DNA from: SLQH01 sp964612995
Lineage (GTDB): Bacteria > Planctomycetota > UBA11346
Reading direction: 5' to 3'
NCBI GenBank assembly: GCA_964612995.1
Contig: CAZTGE010000010.1
Location: 1-50,581 of the forward strand
Length of the DNA: 50,581 nt
Within the stretch, counting starts at the first letter, position 1; each line of letters begins with the position of its first letter. Of this stretch, positions 46,417 to 50,581 are shown piece after piece. The notes under the pieces are model-generated. The model saw only the letters and a list, made by a program, of their open reading frames with translations, had not been told where the DNA came from and made no database searches. The translations under genes were made by a program, and so were the position numbers.

Positions 46417-46692
46417 CTGGCGACGAAGAAGACCAACCCATCCCGCAAACGCCCGGCGGCGAAGGTCGTCCGGCTCTCCGGCCTGGATGCCGCCGCGCAG
46501 ATCCTGGTCGAGGCCGGGAAGCCGATGAACGCGGGCCAGATCGTCGAGACGGCCCTGGCAGCCGGGCTGTGGACGACCAGCGGCAAGACCCCGGCTGCGA
46601 CAATCTACGCGGCGATGTTGCGGGAGATCGCGGCGAAGGGTGCGGGCTCGCGCTTCCGCAAGGTGAGACGGGGGCTGTTCGCGGCGGGGTGA
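46417..46692 (+). CDS. HARE-HTH domain protein, apparent CTG start
   Basis: This encodes about 91 aa. The frame has no ATG, GTG or TTG before the domain, but CTG 46417 follows AAGGGAG with a six-base spacing; it would read (M)ATKKTNPSRKRPAAKVVRL. The body is a HARE-HTH winged-helix domain, known from ASXL proteins, bacterial RNA-polymerase delta subunits and restriction-modification proteins: AAQILVEAGKPMNAGQIVETALAAGLW-TTSGKTPAATIYAAMLREI and RKVRRGLFAAG. These domains are thought to recognise modified DNA or link to its readers. It is in the same frame as the interrupted gene 12 bases upstream. Confidence 0.7.
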   Translation: MATKKTNPSRKRPAAKVVRLSGLDAAAQILVEAGKPMNAGQIVETALAAGLWTTSGKTPAATIYAAMLREIAAKGAGSRFRKVRRGLFAAG

Positions 46693-46720
46693 TCGGCGGT
46701 TGCCGATCTGGCCGGACGTG

Positions 46721-46736
46721 TTACATTGTCTTACAT
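46721..46736 (+). promoter_or_regulatory. Direct repeat over the antitoxin start (candidate operator)
   Basis: TTACAT occurs at 46721-46726 and again at 46731-46736, one helical turn apart, and the second copy overlaps the antitoxin ATG (46735). Ribbon-helix-helix antitoxins commonly bind short repeats spaced near 10 bp to repress their own operon, so this is a plausible operator. No Shine-Dalgarno is visible before this ATG, so the messenger may be leaderless. Confidence 0.5.
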
Positions 46737-46950
46737 GAGTACCTTGACCGTCCGTGTTCCCGACGACCTCAAGCGTGATCTGGTCCGGCTGAGCAAGCAG
46801 CGGGGCCTGAGTGCGGGGGATCTCGTCCGGGAGTCCCTGCAGCGCTATCTGGCCGTGAGCCGCTTCCGCGCTCTGCGCGAGGAGGTTGTGCCTGCTGCCG
46901 AGGCTGCCGGCTTCCTGACCGATGAGGATGTGTTCAAGGCCATCTCGTGA
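46735..46950 (+). CDS. Ribbon-helix-helix antitoxin
   Basis: This encodes 71 aa from ATG 46735. The N-terminus is a CopG/RHH DNA-binding domain (MSTLTVRVPDDLKRDLVRLSKQRGLSAGDLVRESLQRYL) with the beta strand, two helices and the turn GLSAGD. The C-terminal tail (EVVPAAEAAGFLTDEDVFKAIS) would wrap the toxin. It overlaps the PIN toxin gene by 4 bases (GTGA), the usual layout of type II toxin-antitoxin pairs, and is probably self-repressing through the direct repeat at its start. Confidence 0.9.
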   Translation: MSTLTVRVPDDLKRDLVRLSKQRGLSAGDLVRESLQRYLAVSRFRALREEVVPAAEAAGFLTDEDVFKAIS

Positions 46951-47342
46951 GGGTGGTCCTGGATGCGAATGTGCTCCTGGCTGGCTTCGCCACGCATGGT
47001 CTGTGCGAGGCGCTGGTGGCCGTGGTGCTGGAGTCGCACCACCTGATCCTGTCGGAGCATCTGCTGGGTGAGGTCCGCCGGCATCTGACCGGGAAGTTCC
47101 GCGTGCCTGAAGAGCGGGCCGCAGAGATCGTTGCCTTCCTGCGCGAGCAGGCGGAACTGGTCGAACCGGCGGCGGTGCCACGCAAGGCCTGCCGGGATCG
47201 CGACGACCTGCCGGTGCTGGGCACGGCCCTGGCCGGACAGGCGAGCCTGCTGGTGACGGGCGACCAGGACTTGCTGACCCTCGGCGAGCATGGCGGGGTG
47301 CCGATCGTGACCTCGCGTGCGGCCTACGAGCGGTTGCGGTAG
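46947..47342 (+). CDS. PIN-domain toxin (ribonuclease)
   Basis: This encodes 131 aa from GTG 46947, overlapping the antitoxin stop. It is a PIN fold: RVVLDANVLLAGFAT with the first active-site Asp, the conserved Glu in ILSEHLLGEVRRHL, then CRDRDDLPVLGTALAGQASLLVTGDQDLLTL supplying the remaining acidic residues. This arrangement matches the COG1569-type PIN toxins. It would cleave RNA and inhibit growth when free of antitoxin. All four acidic positions appear intact, so it is likely to be active. Confidence 0.9.
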   Translation: MRVVLDANVLLAGFATHGLCEALVAVVLESHHLILSEHLLGEVRRHLTGKFRVPEERAAEIVAFLREQAELVEPAAVPRKACRDRDDLPVLGTALAGQASLLVTGDQDLLTLGEHGGVPIVTSRAAYERLR

Positions 47343-47603
47343 CGGTCGCCCCCTGTCGTCCAGGCAGCGATTGAGGCAGCGAATCCCCCAGGGGCACCCC
47401 GACCTGGGCCCTGACGGATCGCGCCCGGCAAACGCACATCTGACGCCATTCTGGCACCCTGGCGCGGTCGCTGCCGACCGCCCGAATCCCGCTGTTTCGC
47501 GGCCCCGATTCGGCCAGGGGTATCCTGGCATGGGTCCGGCGGTGAACCTCGCTGAACCATGCGGAATCGCGGGGTCCTGGCACCCTGGCGGCGATCCTGA
47601 CGC
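47343..47603. repeat. Intergenic interval with a 14-bp direct repeat
   Basis: CTGGCACCCTGGCG occurs at 47451-47464 and 47577-47590, 126 bases apart. No credible gene lies in this 261-base interval between the PIN toxin and the HTH gene. The repeat could be an insertion footprint or simple GC-rich coincidence. Confidence 0.4.
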
Positions 47604-47987
47604 TCATACCTTCCTCCCGGCGATCCGCCGCCGGGCCGAGGCGACCAGCGCCCGGTCCCCGGCGGGGCTGATGCCCAGGCTGGCGGCGATCCGCTCCCCG
47701 CTCTCGCCCCGTACCCGTCCGGCGAGGGCCTCGCGCTCGCGCCAGGAGAGGCGTGGGGCGCGGCGATGGGTCAGGAGGGCGATGGCCTCGCGGGCCTGGA
47801 CGCTCAGGGCGACCGGCCTGGACGCCTGGGGCCAACGGCGCCCGGCATAGCCGATGCGCCCCAGCACCCCCTGCACCCCGCTGGGACTGGCGGCGACCAT
47901 CCCGGCGATGGCCCGGACCCTGGCCCCAGCCCGCCGCAGGGCAGCGATCCGGCAGGCCAGCGGGGCCAGGAAGCGGCTTGTGCGCAA
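47604..47987 (-). CDS. Orphan protein with two helix-turn-helix-like segments
   Basis: About 127 aa if it starts at TTG 47987; no ribosome-binding site is visible and the start is uncertain. Two homeodomain-like helical segments are seen: RIAALRRAGARVRAIAGMVAASPSGVQGVLGRIG and LSWREREALAGRVRGESGERIAASLGISP. The second resembles the HTH of IS30-type transposases and of resolvase-type repressors. No catalytic domain follows, so it may be a DNA-binding remnant or a regulator. It adjoins the truncated PHP gene, head to head, at a likely rearrangement joint. Confidence 0.55.
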   Translation of the reverse strand: MRTSRFLAPLACRIAALRRAGARVRAIAGMVAASPSGVQGVLGRIGYAGRRWPQASRPVALSVQAREAIALLTHRRAPRLSWREREALAGRVRGESGERIAASLGISPAGDRALVASARRRIAGRKV

Positions 47988-48081
47988 CGGGACGGGGTAG
48001 TGTCCGGTCTGTAAGGAATTGTTCTGGCAATGGGTTACGGCATGTTCCCGGCGAGATTCGGACTCACGCAAGCAAGTCTCT

Positions 48082-49008
48082 GTCCTACCGCATCTGATCA
48101 CGGATCACAACGACAACACCTGGCCCTGGACCGATTACGCACGCGATCCGGCAGAGCTCGGCATGGTGGCCGTCAGCGGGAACGAGTTCTCCAGCGGCCA
48201 CCATCGCAACGCCCTGTTCGCGCAGATCGACGGCAACCCGGGCGGAGACGAAGCCGCCACCATCGCCCAGGTCGCGGAAGCCGGCGGGCTGGTGCAGCTC
48301 AATCACCCGGGTCGATACTCCAAGGGCACGAGCTGGTATACCGAACTGCTGGTCGACCATCCATGCATCGTGAGCCTTGAGGTCTACAACCAGGGCGACA
48401 GGTACCCGGATGATCGCTCGCTTTGGGACGACATCCTGACCGAAACCATGCCGGAACGCCCAGTGTGGGGCACGTCGAATGACGACATGCATCGTGCTTC
48501 CCATCTGTTCCATAACTACAACGTCTTCTACGTGACCGAGCTGTCTGAATCCGCGCTCCGCGTGGCCATGACACAGGGCCGTTCCAGCCTGAGCTACGAG
48601 CCCGGAGGAAGCGGTGACGCCCTGGCCCCGCGTATCGACAGCATCGTTGTCGATGGCGCGTCGATCACGATCAACGCGGTAGGGTGCGACAGCATAACCT
48701 GGATTGCAAGCAGGCGGGAAGTGGCGACCGGGGCCGTCGTCGATGTCGATGCCCTGGTACAGGCCGGGCACGTCAGCACCTACCTGCGCGCTCGTCTGGA
48801 CGGACCGAACGGAGTCACCTGCACGCAGCCTTTTGGCATATTGCCCGAGGCCTCCCGCACGATTGTGATGGAGAACCTGGAGGGGTCATGGATCTGGGAT
48901 TGCACACCGTCGGGAGAGCGCTCGGAGACGGACACCACGACGGTTTTCAGTGGACTGGATGGCACGAGATCCCATGTGCTCAGCCAGCGTGCCGAGTTCA
49001 ACGGTTGA
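48082..49008 (+). pseudogene. N-terminally truncated PHP-domain protein
   Basis: Recognisable PHP homology starts abruptly at HLITDHNDNTWPW and continues through GNEFSSGHHRNALF, QLNHPGRYSKG and WGTSNDDMHRASH, then a beta-rich C-terminal region to the stop at 49008, about 308 residues. The HxH motif and preceding 40-60 residues that should begin a PHP domain are missing. The frame is open back to ATG 48019, but those 21 residues (FWQWVTACSRRDSDS...) do not resemble a PHP start. Without the first metal ligands it is probably inactive. Confidence 0.7.
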
Positions 49009-49582
49009 CCGGTCGACTGCGTGTTGGCGGGTCAAAGAGGCCAACGGGGGTCAAGAGGCCACAGAGGCCAACAGGCCAACGGGGGTCAGGCACAGAGGCC
49101 AACGGGGGTCAGGCACCGATACGGGTCAAGGCCAACGGGGGTCAGGCACCGATACGAGGCCAGGCACCGATACGAGGCCAGGCACCGATACGAGGCCAAA
49201 CAAGAGGCCAGAGGCCAACGGGGGTAGAGGCCAACGGGGGTCAGGCACAGGCCAACGCAGGCCAACGGGGGTCCGCAGGCCAACGGGGGTCAGGCACGGA
49301 TAGGCCGGCACGGATAGGCCAACTGGGGTCAGGCCAACTGGGGTCAGGCACGGTTCTGCTCCGGCGCAGGAGTCTTTGCAGCCTCCATCGCGATCTGAAG
49401 ACGGACCGGTTGATCCAGTGAGGCAGGGGACCCGGCGGCTGCTCATCCCTGAAAACGAAACGAAGGGGGTGACGGGAGAGCCGCAGCGCAACATCAGCGG
49501 GGCAGGCAGCCATGACAATCACCGCCGTCGGCAAGGCAGAGTGGCGGTGGTGTCCTCCGCTCTCGCTCCGGGTGCTGCCCGG
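49009..49582. other. Non-coding interval carrying the repeat array
   Basis: This 574-base gap between the truncated PHP gene and the transposase holds the repeat array described separately. Its open frames only translate the repeats (GQAPIRG-type runs) or run antisense to the transposase; I find no gene. Confidence 0.7.
49039..49352. repeat. Dense array of short GC-rich repeats next to a RAYT-like transposase
   Basis: The core CCAACGGGGGTCAGGCAC or shorter versions of it recurs irregularly: eight copies of CCAACGGGGG and two of CCAACTGGGG within about 310 bases, joined by AGAGG, AGGC or GATACG spacers. Inside it are three perfect tandem copies of an 18-bp unit (GGCACCGATACGAGGCCA, 49145-49198). 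Spacing is uneven and spacers are not unique, so it is not a CRISPR. The intact Y1 transposase lies 230 bases to the right, reading toward the array. Confidence 0.85.
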
Positions 49583-50563
49583 TCAGCAGACCCCTGCCCT
49601 GCGCGATGGCGCCATGAAGAGCGCGCAGCGCTGTTGCAGCCAGCGCTTGGAGCGGCGCTGCGCTTCGCGCCTCAAGGCGTCGAGGCCACCCAGGGCCGTG
49701 CCAAGGAGGCTGCGCGGCCGCCCCTGCGTCGCCAGCCAAGTGGCGGGATCGAGGTCGGGGGCGATGCGGGAGAGGATCTGCGGCAGTTCAGCAGGGATCG
49801 CCCCCCGCTTGCCCGCACGCACCCCGCGACCGGTGCAATCCACCAGCTCGAGGTAGGCGGCCAGGCTCAGACCGGGATCGCCAGCCTGCGTGCTGGTCAT
49901 CTCCGGGACCGGAACGAGCCAGTCCACCCGATCGGGCGCGTCACGGGTGGCGATGCGCAGCGCGACGGAGGTGTGCGCGCTGGACTCCGGCGTGAGCGCC
50001 AGCTGGGCCCGGATGGGATTGAGGTCGACGTACGCCATACAGGTGACGATCGCGGCCTTGTCCAGCAACGGCTTCGAACTGAAGCGCCCCTCCCAGAACG
50101 CGCCGGTGCAGTCGTCTTCCCGGTTGGCCTGGCGACTGAGCGGCTCCCTGAGCTCCTTCATGAACCAGCTCAGGCTGCCGAGACGCTCCCGCCAGCGCGC
50201 GACGAAGTCCGCATCCTGCGCAAGGACATCGATTTGAGCGTGGTCTGGTGCAACTGTCGGATCATCAACGGGATCGACGTTTCTGCGGACGTGCCACCAG
50301 GCCCTGACCACCTCCGCGGCCGACCATGTCGACGTCTGCTGCGGACGTGGCCGGACCACAAGATGGGCATGGTTGGAAAGCAACGCGAAGCCGCCAACCT
50401 CGACCGCAAAGCACCGCGCCAGCAGACGCAGACGGCGCTCGAGCCACTCCTTGCGGTGCTCGTAACCATCGCCGCAGAGGAAGGCCCGGCGGACGCACCG
50501 CGACACGCAGTGCAGCCAAGGTGGATCGGCAGGGTCGAACTGGTGACAGCGGGGGATGCGCAT
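49583..50563 (-). CDS. Y1-family (RAYT-like) transposase
   Basis: This encodes 326 aa from ATG 50563. The HUH nuclease signature is GGFALLSNHAHLVVRP (HxH metal site) near residue 65, and the catalytic-tyrosine helix region reads TCMAYVDLNPIRAQLA near residue 190. The N-terminus (HCVSRCVRRAFLCG...RKEWLERRLRLLARCFAVEV) matches the REP-associated branch of IS200-like transposases. RAYTs cut single-stranded DNA at short palindromic REP repeats and can spread these through a genome. The C-terminal 100 residues are an added, basic domain of unknown function. The gene is complete and lies near the repeat array, which may be its target family. Confidence 0.88.
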   Translation of the reverse strand: MRIPRCHQFDPADPPWLHCVSRCVRRAFLCGDGYEHRKEWLERRLRLLARCFAVEVGGFALLSNHAHLVVRPRPQQTSTWSAAEVVRAWWHVRRNVDPVDDPTVAPDHAQIDVLAQDADFVARWRERLGSLSWFMKELREPLSRQANREDDCTGAFWEGRFSSKPLLDKAAIVTCMAYVDLNPIRAQLALTPESSAHTSVALRIATRDAPDRVDWLVPVPEMTSTQAGDPGLSLAAYLELVDCTGRGVRAGKRGAIPAELPQILSRIAPDLDPATWLATQGRPRSLLGTALGGLDALRREAQRRSKRWLQQRCALFMAPSRRAGVC

Positions 50564-50581
50564 GCAACGATACTAGCACCG

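Noticed and set aside
45166..48030. A 954-codon minus-strand open frame
   Set aside because: It runs through several small genes, including the antitoxin and PIN genes, in antisense. Its product is Pro/Arg-rich with no domain.
49039..49352. CRISPR array
   Set aside because: The repeats are irregular and partly overlapping, spacers are repeated rather than unique, and no cas gene is seen.

Overview
The window is high-GC bacterial DNA from a Gram-negative cell: there are two signal-peptide lipoproteins, a TonB-like protein, and a DUF3413/YejM-like inner-membrane hydrolase. I cannot fix the phylum. RecD2, an FHA-kinase, a giant YD-repeat protein and a DUF3352-like secreted protein would suit the Planctomycetota/PVC group. 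The FNR-type boxes and the DUF3413 protein would suit a proteobacterium. I see no rRNA, tRNA or CRISPR array.

Region 1 (1-19.7 kb) is visibly less GC-rich than the rest (one sampled 60-base line is about 58% GC, against 67% in region 2). On the minus strand it holds a tightly packed operon of secreted proteins: a 1733-aa protein with 12 Ig-like repeats and a degenerate FGE/SUMF1-type domain, then a 298-aa membrane-anchored HEAT-repeat protein, then an RHS/YD-repeat protein of more than 3,620 residues that runs off the left edge. A 790-aa secreted protein is divergent from it. A block of strong hairpins at 19.9-20.15 kb marks the edge of this lower-GC stretch.

Region 2 (20.3-45 kb) looks like chromosomal backbone at about 67-70% GC. 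It carries: a YejM-like membrane sulfatase-fold protein with a lipoprotein; a three-gene set of SDR dehydrogenase, PHP hydrolase and EboD-like sugar-phosphate cyclase; an FHA-Ser/Thr kinase; threonine synthase followed by an STN-like secreted protein and a TonB-like protein; leuS; an HD hydrolase; and an anaerobic/nitrosative-stress locus. In that locus a Crp/Fnr regulator and a glutamine amidotransferase lie divergent from a ferredoxin and hybrid cluster protein (hcp), with two near-identical FNR/DNR-type boxes between them, one centred 41.5 bp from a plausible transcription start. A cupin, a coiled-coil lipoprotein and RecD2 follow.

Region 3 (45-50.6 kb) is accessory DNA. It contains a decayed REP-type (Y1) transposase, several very small genes (one interrupted by an in-frame TGA, one that seems to start at CTG), a ribbon-helix-helix/PIN toxin-antitoxin pair with a direct repeat over the antitoxin start, a double-HTH orphan, an N-terminally truncated PHP gene, a dense array of short GC-rich repeats, and an intact Y1 (RAYT-like) transposase next to the array.
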